From assembly GCF_963678635.1 (NCBI RefSeq), contig NC_087062.1, forward strand, positions 84,530,012 through 84,594,011: a stretch of DNA of 64,000 bases, read 5' to 3'. The notes below the pieces were generated by a model. The model ran no database searches, was not told the origin of the DNA, and saw only the letters and a list, made by a program, of their open reading frames with translations. Each line of letters begins with the position of its first letter. The stretch's first letter is position 1. The position numbers and the translations under genes are program-made. This document shows, one piece after another, positions 31,379-42,710 of this stretch. Source of the stretch: Symsagittifera roscoffensis. Its lineage: Eukaryota; Xenacoelomorpha; Acoela; Convolutidae.

Positions 31379-32699
31379 CCTAGTTGAAGTTTAATCTTAA
31401 AACTTACTGCGAAAAAGGAATTATCAAAAATCCTATCAAACTTTTAAGTAGTTAAAAACAAAACGTATTGAGTTATTATTAGAAAGAAAGATGGAAAAAC
31501 ATCAAATATGACTAACAGTCAGTATGACTAATTGCCAAAGTTTGCAACTTTGAAACAGTTTTGATAAAACTGAAATAGTTTTCCTTGTTATTGGAAGATG
31601 GGGAAATTTATGCTTAGGGTTAGGGCTTGGAAAATTGATCTTGGAACAATTTCTGCAGATGAATTAAATCAGTGTTTTGATTAGTAGTTTTAGCCAGAAA
31701 TTTATTCGCGGTTCTTGATAAAAATTGATTTCGTGTCTCCTAGATCTGTAAGTTTCGAAATTTTTTCTCATTAACGAGCAAATCTTGACTCTAAGAGAAA
31801 TAGTGGGATATATTACACAAATTTGACATTGTTAGATGCTTTTTTCGAGAAGTAACTGTATGGTCATTTATCTAAAGTCGTAAATCAAGTTACACATCTT
31901 AACTTTAGTTTCCTAATAAAAAATCTGAGCCTTGAGAGAAAAATAAAAAATTAACTTGTCACATAGTTTTAGTTTTGTTGCCGTGTGATCTAAATTTTGG
32001 GAACTGAGCACCATGACTGATTTTCCTTAAACGATAATGGTCATTATAAAAACAAGTACGGATCAGAGGAGCAACATGTTGCAGTGCTAAAAAGTATCAA
32101 AAAATTGAAGGTTAACAATTATCTCAATTTGTATGTTTCAAAAAATTACAGTATTAATGAGTATAGGTTGGTCCTAATTGAGAATGAAAATGAAAAAAAA
32201 ACTGCACTTCATCAATTTGAAATAATTAATGGAAATGAACTGCAAAATAAACAATTATATAGATAAATCCATTTTTTATTAAAAGACCAATAATCGTAGA
32301 AGATTTTTTTAAACATAATTTTATAAAGTGAGAACAATTCTGTCGAATGTTTTAACACTATCAGAATCGCACGCAATTTTTTTAGGCGAGACATCTTGAA
32401 GGATAAATTTTTGTGGATTATGCTGTTTAGTTTGTCGAAACTAGTTTCTTGAGAAAAAAATGAAGAAATATTTTTTGTTGTTTCATCTTTGAGGCAATTG
32501 ACTGGGAATTCTAAGATTTTGTTGCAAGCTGTTTGTTGATAGTGCACTGACTCCTGATGTTTTAAACTTCTGTTTTTTAAACATAGGAAAGGAGTTTTTT
32601 CTATGTTTTCATGCTTTTTGCTTAGTAACTAATTCTTATTTTGATACAAATAGTTATTTTCGAACGGATTATACTGATTCCTAAATGAAAGAATTACAA
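31379..32699. other. Non-coding stretch
   Basis: Two short frames (32084-32266 + and 32212-32547 -) lack motifs and look like AT-rich chance frames. Confidence 0.4.
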
Positions 32700-33171
32700 C
32701 ACTGCTCGCATCAGGGCAAAATTATGGGCGTTTAAACTGCATTTTTAGGCCTATGAAGCAATGTTCGCTTAAAAACATGCATGAATTTAAGCAAAGTTTG
32801 AACTTTTTCATTTTCGAGACTTTTTATCATTCCCCACACGGCATATAAATTGAAAGGTGATAAATATTGCTGATAGTAGCGTATCAATTATGATAAATAA
32901 CCTGCTTTAAACATTTTGGAACGGTTTTTTGACGGAATAAATCTCCGTTACGCGGTAACAGCGCGAAACATCTCATGCGGTAATTGTCCCAAACTGACCA
33001 ACTTTAAAGTCAAAATGGCCAAGCTGGCAATCCTCAAACCCCCACAACCTCAAAAAAAGGACAATAACTATCAGCTCATATAAAAAGAATTCCGTTAAAA
33101 GTTGATGGTTCAAAAGTCGAATTTTGTCTCGAGCCCAAATACTCCGTCACTTTCCTCAAAAATCGGAACAA
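32700..33171 (-). repeat. Degenerate RepA copy
   Basis: The right-end motif ACTGCTCGCATCAGGGC opens it. Internal blocks (CCCCACACGGCATATAAA, GTAATTGTCCCAAACTG) are in order and it closes with ATCGGAACAATAA. Another right-end scrap lies at 33299-33360. Confidence 0.65.
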
Positions 33172-33671
33172 TAACTTTCAGCAATTTATCTATTATATCA
33201 ATGAAACAGGTAGTCCCAAATATCGTGCATTAAGAAACTTTTCGCGAAAAAAGACATCTCACTGAACACAAGGAAAACTTTAAATGTAAAGCTAGATAAT
33301 ATTGCTCGTTTCAGGGCGAATCTAGAGTGTTGCAACTACCTTTCAAATACGATCAAAACTTTTTTGATAATGAAAACTCTTTGACAATTTTTTCTTGTGA
33401 ATGCATTTGTCTTGAATGTATTAGCCCACATGCTAATAATTGTGATATATTGGAAGGGAGGAGATTGTTAAGAATATTGTTAAGTAGATTCGAACAACAG
33501 AATGTAGCAAAATTACAATTTCTAATAAGAAGCTCCAGTGCTAATTGACTGTATTTAATTAAATGGGCGGAAATTGTTAAAAATATCCATGTTTTAATAT
33601 CCATTTGTAATGAATATATTTTGTTGAGATTTCTTGGGTTGTATTGTAATTGTAGACATCAAAACAATAAA
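33172..33671. other. Non-coding stretch
   Basis: Contains only the RepA scrap at 33299-33360 and overlapping AT-rich frames on both strands without motifs. Confidence 0.4.
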
Positions 33672-34055
33672 TTAGGGCGGATCTAGGATTTTCTCGAGAG
33701 GGGAGCAGATTTTCAAAAGATTTTTGAAAATTTTGTCGACTTTTTTCTAGATTGGCCAAAGTCAGCTTCCGAGCGCTCCCAGAACAGTATAAGGGACAAA
33801 AAATTTTGCACCGCAGACAGATTTTTCAAAAAAAAAAACAGGTCAAAAAAGCTGTTTTTGAGCACGTTTTGAAAAAGTTTTCAACAAAATAACTGCGTTT
33901 CTTTGGTGCGCGCTCCCCATCAAAATTAGAATTTATTGGCGTCATAGGCGCCTTTAGAAAAGTTTTAAGGTCAGTCGGCCAAAAATGGTTTTTTAAAAAG
34001 TACCCTTAGGGTCGGCAGGGAGTCGAGTCCTCAATAGCGGGCGTCCGCCCGCTCT
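33672..34055 (-). mobile_element. Degenerate hAT-type MITE copy
   Basis: It shares GGCGGATCTAGGATTTTCTC, the TTGGCGCGCGCTCCC-like block (GGTGCGCGCTCCCC) and the GGGTCGGCAGGGAGTCGA block with the copies at 20467 and 46830. The ends are too eroded to show a target duplication. Confidence 0.65.
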
Positions 34056-36700
34056 ACAAATTTTACACATTACTCAACGTTTTTCTCTTCCTAATTAGAT
34101 TCAAACAGAATATTGGCTGGCTGTTTATAAATTCTAGATTTAAGGAAACGCCTTAAGACAGGATAACTAAAATATGGATAACTAAGATATTCACAGAAAA
34201 TATTTAATGGTACATTTTGAATTTCATCTTATAGTGGTTTCAACTTAACAGGCCGTTCATTGAGGATACGACGCATATTTCAATTTTTCTTATTGAAATT
34301 ACATTTAGTTTGCAAAATTTCGTTATTATCCGCATCATCGGCAGCAATAATTCAGTTGCAGAAAAAAGAACCACGATGAAGTTTCAAATGAATTTAAAAA
34401 AGTCTAATTCAATTAAACTTATCAGAAAAGAACTGATTGAATGAAAAATTAACGGAGTATGTTGGGAGATTTTCACCTACTTTGCGTGTAATCAATCATT
34501 ACTTTGATAAGTTTGACCAGGGTGAAAGATGAATAGCTTTTTTGCTATTAACTTTTTGCAATTCTTTTCTTGAACTATTAACGTTCCAATTGAATCGGAA
34601 CCCTACTTGGGGTCGAAAGAGTTTCTCAGTTAGATAGATTGCTTTGGAGAATGTGAAACTGCTGCATAAAAAATTCTCATTTAAAATGAGGGCGGATTTT
34701 TTATTAACAAATTTTGAAAAAATTAACCGATTTTTTGGCCCAAATGTACTATATCTTCTTCACAAAAATCAATCGTTCAAGTGATAAATTTTCTTCCCCC
34801 CACAAAACATTTAAGAGACGAGTTAAATTTAAAAAAAGTAACCAAATGAAAATTCTCCTTCCTAAATCAGTTTGGGTGGGAGATCGTTAACATGGTCCAA
34901 AATTTTAATAAAAAGTTTTACAGTTCGCTTGCATAATTGAAACAACATTTGGCACTGTTGTGTCACCGCCCAGCGAAGACACAGGAATTCAGCGACTGAA
35001 AAATATCAAAAGTGGGTTTTTGGCGGTTATGGTACCTTCTTTTACCTGGCCAAACAAAACTCCAAACGGTTCCAGTTTCGAACTTTAGCTTTTACCTCGT
35101 TTTTTGATAATTGATTTGACAGAGAGTCCAAACTTTGACGCACAAAAACTCCTTTTTGTTATGTACAGTAAGTTTGAAAAACAGCCAATTACAAAATTAA
35201 CTTGATTAACTTTCTTTTTTTTTCATTAAATGTTGCCAAGAAAAATCTTCAAACCCTCCGCAAATAATTGTCATTTCAGCAGAACAAAGATTTCAAACAC
35301 AATTAGCGGATAAACTTTCAAAGATTGATCAGAAATAACGGTTTGTGTCGGCTCCAATTCCTTTTTTTATCTCGCCTCGTAGAAAAAATTGAACAGGAAA
35401 TTATTCTAATACAGGATACAGACGAGCTTTGCGCTTACTAATCATTAAATATTTGATTTCACGAAATCGGTCAGAAGGCAAGAATATAATGTATACTTTT
35501 AATGACCGTCTCCCCAAAGTAATGAATGTCTCCTCGAAGACGCCCACATTGAAAATTCTGCAAGGCTTATTATTGTCGCAGAAAAAAAAAATTTTTGCAT
35601 TTATTTGTGGATTTTTTTTTAAATATGCAATTAATTATTGCAAAGATTTTTTTATAAACAACCTCTATTTTCGAAGTTTGTTGAATTTCAAGCTTTAATG
35701 ACGGCGCTTTTTGTCAGAATGTTTCTGATCATTACAGTTGTATAAACTGCTAGATGTGAAGGCCTCCAAAAATATATAAATATAATATGAGACGACTGTT
35801 TTCATCGTCAAAAATGAAGTAATTTGGTTGATCTAAAACTTTTTCAGGAAAGGAAATGACAATTTAGTTTTTTTTTCTATTATCCTGAGCTCTAAAATAG
35901 TATTAAGCTAGTATTTTTTCTTTTAGTGATTCACAGTATGAATTGAGATATAGACGGTGTTCTGTCGCTCTTGAAAGGCAACTGCTTCGGATTATGCAGA
36001 ACAGCCAAATAATTAAACTCAACATTTTGGGGGTCAGCTGTTTAGTGTGTGATTTAGGTTATCTTCAACCACCGAAATAGGTCAATTGAGAGTAAAGTTT
36101 AGATAATGCTAGATTTACAACTATTTTTATTTTTCCGCTGGTCTCTAAAATTTCTTCATTCTTCTTTTTTTTCCGTGTAGCTTTATTTTTCCCCTTTGAA
36201 ATATTTGTGCGTCCTACTTTTAACATTGTGGTGTTTTTGAAAATATAAGCTCAATTTTTCTAATTGATTTTTCAAAGCAGAACTGTAATTGAGCTTTATA
36301 AAATCGCTCTTTTAGCTATGTTTAGAAAAAGCTTTGAACGTAGGAATTCACAGGGGACTAATTTACAAAAAAAAATTCACAAGGAACTAATTACACTAGT
36401 TTTCGCAGGAGACTAATTACACGAGTCTTATCATAAACTGCAAAATAGTTTGATAAAACAAACTCTGAAAACGAGAAAAAAATTTGATTTCTTATGTTCT
36501 CTTATGAACACAACAGTACGAGAGCAATCTGCATAACACATCCAACGTAGCCTTTTTAGAACAGGCTGTATTCAGCACCCCCTTTTTTGTTGCATTGGCT
36601 CTTTTCAAACCTAGCTCCCCCCCCCCCCCAACCCACACGCGTATGTATGAAACTTGTAAATTTGCAAACAGAAATTGTCAAAATATACTGAATCAACTAA
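34056..36700. other. Non-coding stretch
   Basis: No ORF above chance, no repeat family and no RNA gene recognised. A poly(C) run of about 14 lies near 36609. Confidence 0.4.
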
Positions 36701-37247
36701 TTGTTCCGACTATCGATACGAAAGTAACGGAATATTTGTGCTCGGGGTTTGGTTTTTTCTTCTTCAGACAAATATCGACTTTTTAACTAGCCATTTTTGA
36801 CGGATTTTTTAAAAAAATCATTCGAAAGGTATTGTTGTCCTGAGCTCAAATTTGAAAAGATATTTCACCTGTGATCATTTTTCGTAAAGTTATGGGGGTT
36901 TAAAGATCGCCATTTTGGCCACTTTGGCCAATTTGGGACAATTAGCGCGCGATATATTTCGCGCTATTAATGCGTAAGCGGAGAGTTAATCCGTCTTAGA
37001 AATTGTTCCAATTTGGTTGAAAGAAGCTTGTTTGCCATAATTGATTTGTTCCAAGGAGAGGAATCTATTCTTTTGTACTTTTTATGGCGTGTGGGGGGAT
37101 GGTTTTCATAAAAAGTTTCAAATTTTAGAAGAAAAAAAATTTTTTTTTGTTTTTTTACATTTAACTTTTTAATGTTATTACTGCTTCATAAACCTTAAAA
37201 GGCAGTCGGAATATTCAGGGCTTCGCCCTGATACGAGCATTCTTGTT
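36701..37247 (+). repeat. RepA copy 6
   Basis: Full length; TTGTTCCGACTATCGATACG start and GAGCATTCTTGT end. It flanks the 269-bp spacer that is repeated in inverted orientation near 42.4 kb. Confidence 0.85.
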
Positions 37248-37516
37248 TTATTTCAAAATTTTTCTTCATATTTTGAAAACTCAGGCTAATAACTAACAAA
37301 GCTCATTGAGTTTTGGACCAGAAACAGTATTTTTCAGCGGCGCTTTTTCTCGTCTTTTCCGCCAAATTAGATCTTTCACGCCTTTTGCATTTTTGCTACG
37401 TAGTTTCTGACATGTACACGGAAGTTTTCATGCGCGGGAAGGAAAGTCTCTCCGGAGAAAAATTAACAAAATGGGAGTATTTTGCGAAATAGATGGATAT
37501 AAATCACCTTTTCTTC
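37248..37516 (+). repeat. Left arm spacer of an inverted duplication
   Basis: The sequence between RepA copy 6 and the next RepA start is nearly identical, reversed, to 42320-42585. It includes the block TCAGCGGCGCTTTTTCTCG and CTCTCCGGAGA. Confidence 0.8.
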
Positions 37517-37960
37517 TTGTTCCGACTTTCGATACGAAAGTAACGGAATATTTGTGCTCGGGTTGGGTTTTTTTTTCTTCAGACAAATTTCGACTTTTTA
37601 ACTAGCCATTTTTGACGGAATTTTTTTATATCATTCACGCAGCAATAAGGACAAAAAGTCTGCCTTAACCGTTTTGAAACGATTTTTAAGACGGATTAAG
37701 TCTCCAATTACGAGTTAATTGTCCCAACTTGGTCGAATTGGCAATGCTTAAATTCAAACTTTACAAAAAGTAAGCACAGAAGAAAACATTTTTTTATTGA
37801 ATTTGAGAGAACAATACCCTTTGGATGACAAAAATATCCGCCAAAATGACTAGTGAAAAAGTCGCAGTTTTCTGTTAAAAAACAATCTAGAGCACAAATG
37901 TTCCGCCTCTTTCTTCTAAAGTTGCAAATACAAGACTGCTACCCTCAGGGTGAAGACCCA
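37517..37960 (+). repeat. RepA copy 7 start and rearranged pieces
   Basis: A good RepA 5' end runs to about 37636 and then switches to inverted, diverged RepA blocks ending with CAAGACTGCTACCCTCAGGG near 37950. Confidence 0.6.
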
Positions 37961-38233
37961 AAGGTTTTTTTTCAACCGTCTTTCGAAGCCTTTTCAAAAG
38001 TGTTCTTTAAAAAAATGCATAACACTTCCAAAAAAATTGAAATGTTTTTGAAAAATGCCGTTTATACGCTATGTAACTTACAAAGTGACAACTTTTGCAT
38101 AGCAAAAACAAACTCATCAAACATCATGCCTCGGTTGAATTCAAAATACGAGTTATTAATGCGAAAAATTTTGCGCAGTAATTGTTCCAAACTCGCCAAA
38201 AACACTCAAAATAATACAAAAAATAATCACACG

Positions 38234-38561
38234 CAGGGGCGGATTTAGGGGGGGGGGGGCGGACGCTCCCCCCCCCCTCCTCAGGAATTTGACCCACTGC
38301 CTACCCAAAGGGTCACCCCTTTTGTACTTTTAAAGAAATAGAGTTTTGGCCGATCGACCCTAAAATTATTCTAAAGGCGATATATACTAATTTTGAGTGG
38401 GGAGCCAAAATTTTGGTCAAAACAGGGTCTTTTTAGTGTTTTTAGTGCTTTAGGAGAGCTCGAAAAATCAATTTGGTCGACCTTAAGAAAAAGGTCGACA
38501 AAAATTTCGAAAATTTTTTGAAAATCCGCTCGCCCTCGAGAAAATCCTAGATCCGCCCCTG
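38234..38561 (+). mobile_element. hAT-type MITE with perfect 8-bp target duplication
   Basis: The element starts CAGGGGCGGATTTAGG and ends CCTAGATCCGCCCCTG, a terminal inverted repeat of about 16 bp. It is flanked on both sides by ATCACACG (38226-38233 and 38562-38569). A perfect 8-bp duplication and CAGGG termini are diagnostic of hAT-superfamily insertion. It is 328 bp, with no transposase. Confidence 0.9.
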
Positions 38562-38569
38562 ATCACACG

Positions 38570-39439
38570 TGAAATATCTAGTAGTTAAGTTTGATCTAAG
38601 CGCAAAAATGTTTTTGGAATGATTCTTCGAATAACAAGAAAAAAAATCAGAGAGAATTGTCTGGAGAGAAAACACTACGAGCACAATTATTCCGTTACTT
38701 ACTCACAAGTGGGAACGAAAACTCCTCTGAAGAAAAGCGAGCAGAAAATTTCGATCATTATCCGCGAAATCAGAATCAAAAACAACTTGGGCTGTGTATA
38801 ATTTCCGAATCTTTTTTTTTCAAAAAGTGCAACAAAAGAAATTGTCTTGGCCTTCTTTTTATATGAAAAAGCTTTTGCACATAAAGTTTGCGCATAAGAA
38901 TACTTTACTCGAACACATAACAAGAAGAAAATTTTTTTTAGCCGAATGAGTTTTTTGACTTATGAAATGTATTGACGTTCTGAACAGGCAAAACACCACA
39001 AATATAAACATTCCGCACTTTCTTCGATAGTAGGACTAATTTTAAAAGGGAAAAACTTCTCATAAAAAAAGTTGTAATGAAATGTCGTTAGCCATTTTTA
39101 TTAAACTTAAATTCAGCGTTTTGACTGAGGAGAAACAACCACAGCCTACAAAAATAGTTGGTTATTGCTTCCAAATTTGTTACAATAACTCAAAACTGCT
39201 CAAGGTAATTCCAAGCCGTGGAGAATGTCACTACATTAGATAAGCCTGCTTTTGTTGATGAAAAATCAGTCGGGTTATCTCCCTGTTGAAGGTACTATTT
39301 TATCTGTCAAATTATTATCAGCACATTTTTATTGAAACATTGGGATGCTGGAAAAAAGTTAGCGTCAAAAAGGGACGGATTTAGGGAGAGAGGTGGTTCC
39401 CTCTCTTCCGCAATTTTTTTTCCGTAGAGCCCGAAAAAG
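38570..39439. other. Non-coding stretch
   Basis: Includes diverged RepA 5'-end remnants near 38640-38720 and, at 39371-39430, a scrap resembling the left end of the hAT MITE (GGACGGATTTAGGG). Confidence 0.4.
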
Positions 39440-40735
39440 TATTAATTTGACCATTTGTCAAAAGGGTGATCAACTGATCCTTTGTCAAAAGAGTAATCAT
39501 TTGACTCTTTGTCAAAACGAGGTTCATTTGACCCTTTGTTGAAAGAGTATTCAATTGACTCTTTGTCAAAAAGGTGTTCATTTGACCCTTCGTGAAAAGG
39601 GTATTCATTTGACCCTTTGTGAAAAGAGTATTCGTTTGACCCTTTGTGAAAATGGTATTCATTTGACCCTATGTCAAAAGATTAATAATTTGACCTTTTG
39701 TCAAAAGGGTTTTCATTTGACCCTTTGTCAAAAGGGTGTTCATTTGACCCTTTGACAAAAGGTATTCATTTGACCCTTTGTGACAATGGTATTCATTTGA
39801 CCCTTTGTCAAAAGGGTATTCTTTTGACCCTTTGTCAAGAAAGTGTTCATTTGACCCTTTGTGAAAAGGGTATTCATTGGACCTTTTGTCAAAAAGGCTT
39901 TCATTTGACCCTTCGTGAAAAGGGTATTCAGTTGACCTTTTGTCAAAAGGGTACTTATTTGACCTTTGTGAGTAGGGTATTCATTTGACTCTTTGTGAAA
40001 AGGGTATTCATTTGACCCTTTGTGAAAAAGTTATTCATTTGACCCTATGTCAAAAGTGTATTCATTTAACTCTTTGTCAAAAGGGTATTCATTTGACCCT
40101 ATGTCAAAAGATTAATAATTTGACCTTTGGTCAAAAGGGTTTTCATTTGACCCTTTGTCAAAAGGGTATTCATTTTGATCAATTGTCAAAAGATTAATAA
40201 TTTGACCTTTCGTCAAAAGGGTTTTCATTTGACCCTTTGTCAAAAGGGTTTTCATTTGACCCTTTGACAAAAGGTATTCATTTGACCCTTTGTCAAAAGG
40301 GTATTCATTTGACCCTTTGTGAAAATGGTATTCATTTGACCCTTTGTCAAAAGGGTATTCTTTTGACCCTTTGTCAAAAAGGAGTTCATTTGACCCTTTG
40401 TGAAAAGGGTATTCATTGGACCCTTTGTCAAAAAGGTTTTCGTTTGACCTTTTGTGAAAAGGGTATTCATTGGACCCTTTGTCAAAAAGGTTTTCATTTG
40501 ACCCTTTGTGAAAAAGGTATTCAGTTGACCTTTTGTCAAAAGGGTATTTATTTGAACCTTTGTTATTAGGGTATTCATTTGACCTTTTGTCAAAGATTAA
40601 TCATTTGAAACGTTGTCAAAAGGGTATTCATTTGACCCTTTGTCAAAAGGGGTTTCCATTTGACCCTTTGTCAAAACTGTTTTTGTTTGACCCTTTGTCA
40701 AAAAGGTATTCATTTGACCCTTTGTATATTGGGTC
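39440..40735. repeat. 27-bp minisatellite, about 48 units
   Basis: The unit approximates CATTTGACCCTTTGTCAAAA plus GGGTATT and has internal dyad symmetry (ACCCTTT-gtca-AAAGGGT). Because 27 is a multiple of 3, both strands stay open for long stretches and would encode nonapeptide repeats of KGIHLTLCQ type on + and LTKGQMNTL type on -. Segments of several units recur as higher-order blocks (about 39650-40100 versus 40090-40560). I treat it as a satellite, not as genes. Confidence 0.9.
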
Positions 40736-41800
40736 ACATTTTTGGGCGACCAACGCAAAAACTATCGAAATACGCCTTTCTAGAATAGAGTCTTCTTGAT
40801 GATATAGGAGAGTTTTTTATTTCCGCTTTTTGTCTTATGTCTATTTTACATATCAAGCTAATCAAACTTTGCAGGTGAATTATGCTTAAAAATGAAAAGA
40901 TTACATTTTTTCATTTTGATTAATTTGCGGTAACGCAATTGTTAGGGGTTAACAAAGGTTTTATATTGACCTGCAGCTCTAGTCTAATTAAAATTTTGAG
41001 CAATCGTTCCTCTAAACCAAACTACCTAAGCTTGCATTCAGCGCTTCTGAGCGCTAATTTTGAAACTGTTTGCGTTTGAGAAAAAAAACGAGTTCATTTT
41101 CCTTTTCCTTTGTTTGAAACAAAATTGGATGATAACTATTCCTATCCAAATTACAGATTGACAATAATTAACTTAAAAACATAAAACGGCCCAAAAACTA
41201 GAATCTAAAGCTAAAAAAAATGACTATTGTCGTCACCTTTTTTGATCAAAGAGTTAGAGGAATTGAAAGTGCGATCGAAAATAGGATAAATTAAAAAATT
41301 AAGTCCTAGATGATGCTCGCAACACTCAAATTGTTTTATCGGCATCAATCATGTGACTTGTGTCACGCATCGTATAACTCAAACATGGCTTTTCAATTCA
41401 TTTTTTGCTCTGACCAATTCTGTGACCTCAATAATAGTCATCGGACAGATTTTGAATACCACGAAGCGAACCCGTAGAAAGAAAACTACCCACAACTTTT
41501 ATCAGCTTAATAGTATAGCTCAATGAGTTTAAGATTTTTTCGCAAATATCGGCAATAATACATCGGGTGTTGAAACTGAGAGTATAAAAAAATATAAAAA
41601 CCCTTCATAAAAATTTTAAAAAGTTTCAGGCGAGGTTTATTTTTTTTTGAAACGCGAGGATCAATAAACTCATTGTCGAACATTTGTTTGTCAAAAATAT
41701 TATTTATCGTCACAATGATCAAAACAATTAAGTACAATGATCAAAATAATGAGAAAAAATCCATACTCAAATACTCCTCTATTCCTTTGATCGTAAAAAC
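40736..41800. other. Non-coding stretch
   Basis: No feature recognised. Confidence 0.4.
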
Positions 41801-42319
41801 AACAAGACTTTTTGTATCAGGGCGAAGCCCTGAATGTTCCGACTGTCTTTTAAGGTTTTATGGAGCAGTAGTAACAATTAAGAAAAAAATAAAATGAAAT
41901 TTTTTTTCTAAAAATTAAACTTTTTTATGAAATTCAACCCCCCACAAGCCATATAAAGTACAAAAGGATAGATTTCGCTTCTTGTAACAAATCAATTATG
42001 GCAAACAAGTTTCTTTCAACCAATTTGGAGCGATTTCTACTACGGATTAAATCTCCGCTTACGCGTTAATAGCGCGAATTATATCGCGCGCTAATTGTCC
42101 CTAAATGGCCAAAATGGCAATCTTTAAACCCCCATAACTTTACGAAAAACGATCACAGGTGAAATCTCTTTTCAAATTTGAGCTCAGGACAACAATACTC
42201 TTTGAATGATTTAAAAAAACCGTCAAATTTGGCTAGTTAAAAAGTTGAAATTTGTCTGGAGAAAAAAACCCACCCCGAGCACAAATTTTCCGTCACTTTC
42301 GTATCGAAAGTCGGAACAA
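41801..42319 (-). repeat. RepA copy 8
   Basis: Full length in inverse orientation; AACAAGACTTTTTGTATCAGG at the left and GTATCGAAAGTCGGAACAA at the right. Confidence 0.85.
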
Positions 42320-42585
42320 AAAGAAAAGGTGATTTATATCCATCTATTTCGCAAAATACTCCCATTTTGTTTTTTTTTCTCCGGAGAGACTTTCCTTCCC
42401 GCGCATGAAAACTTCCGTGTACATGTCAGAAAGTACGTAGCAAAAATGCAAAAGGCGTGAAAGATCTAATTTGGCGGAAAGACGAGAAAAAGCGCCGCTG
42501 AAAAATATTGTTTCTGGTCCAAAACTCAATGAGCTTTGTTAGTTATTAGCCTGAGTTTTCAAAATATGAAGAAAAATTTTGAAAT
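42320..42585 (-). repeat. Right arm spacer of the inverted duplication
   Basis: Reverse complement of 37248-37516 with only scattered differences (for example GTACTTTC versus GTAGTTTC). It is flanked by RepA ends in the same relative order. Confidence 0.8.
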
Positions 42586-42710
42586 AAAACAAGACTGCTC
42601 GTATCAGGGCGAAGCCCTGAATATTCCGACTGCCTTTTAAGGTTTATTAAAAAGTTAAATGTAAAAAAAAACAAAAGGAAATTTTTTTTCTTCTAAAATT
42701 ATTAAATTTC
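42586..42710 (-). repeat. RepA copy 9, right-end fragment
   Basis: It shares the variant GAATATTCCGAC with copy 6 (the other copies mostly have GAATGTTCCGAC), which supports common descent of the two arms. Confidence 0.75.

Noticed and set aside
39440-40735. CRISPR-like array
   Set aside because: Units are contiguous and nearly identical with no unique spacers, and the DNA is eukaryotic.
39381-40799. Several 66-113 aa frames with nonapeptide repeats
   Set aside because: They arise from the 27-bp tandem unit, which has a length divisible by three and no stop on either strand. No start or promoter context is seen.
42245-42529. Overlapping frames in the inverted spacer
   Set aside because: The same sequence at 37.3 kb does not preserve the same open frames, and no motif is present.
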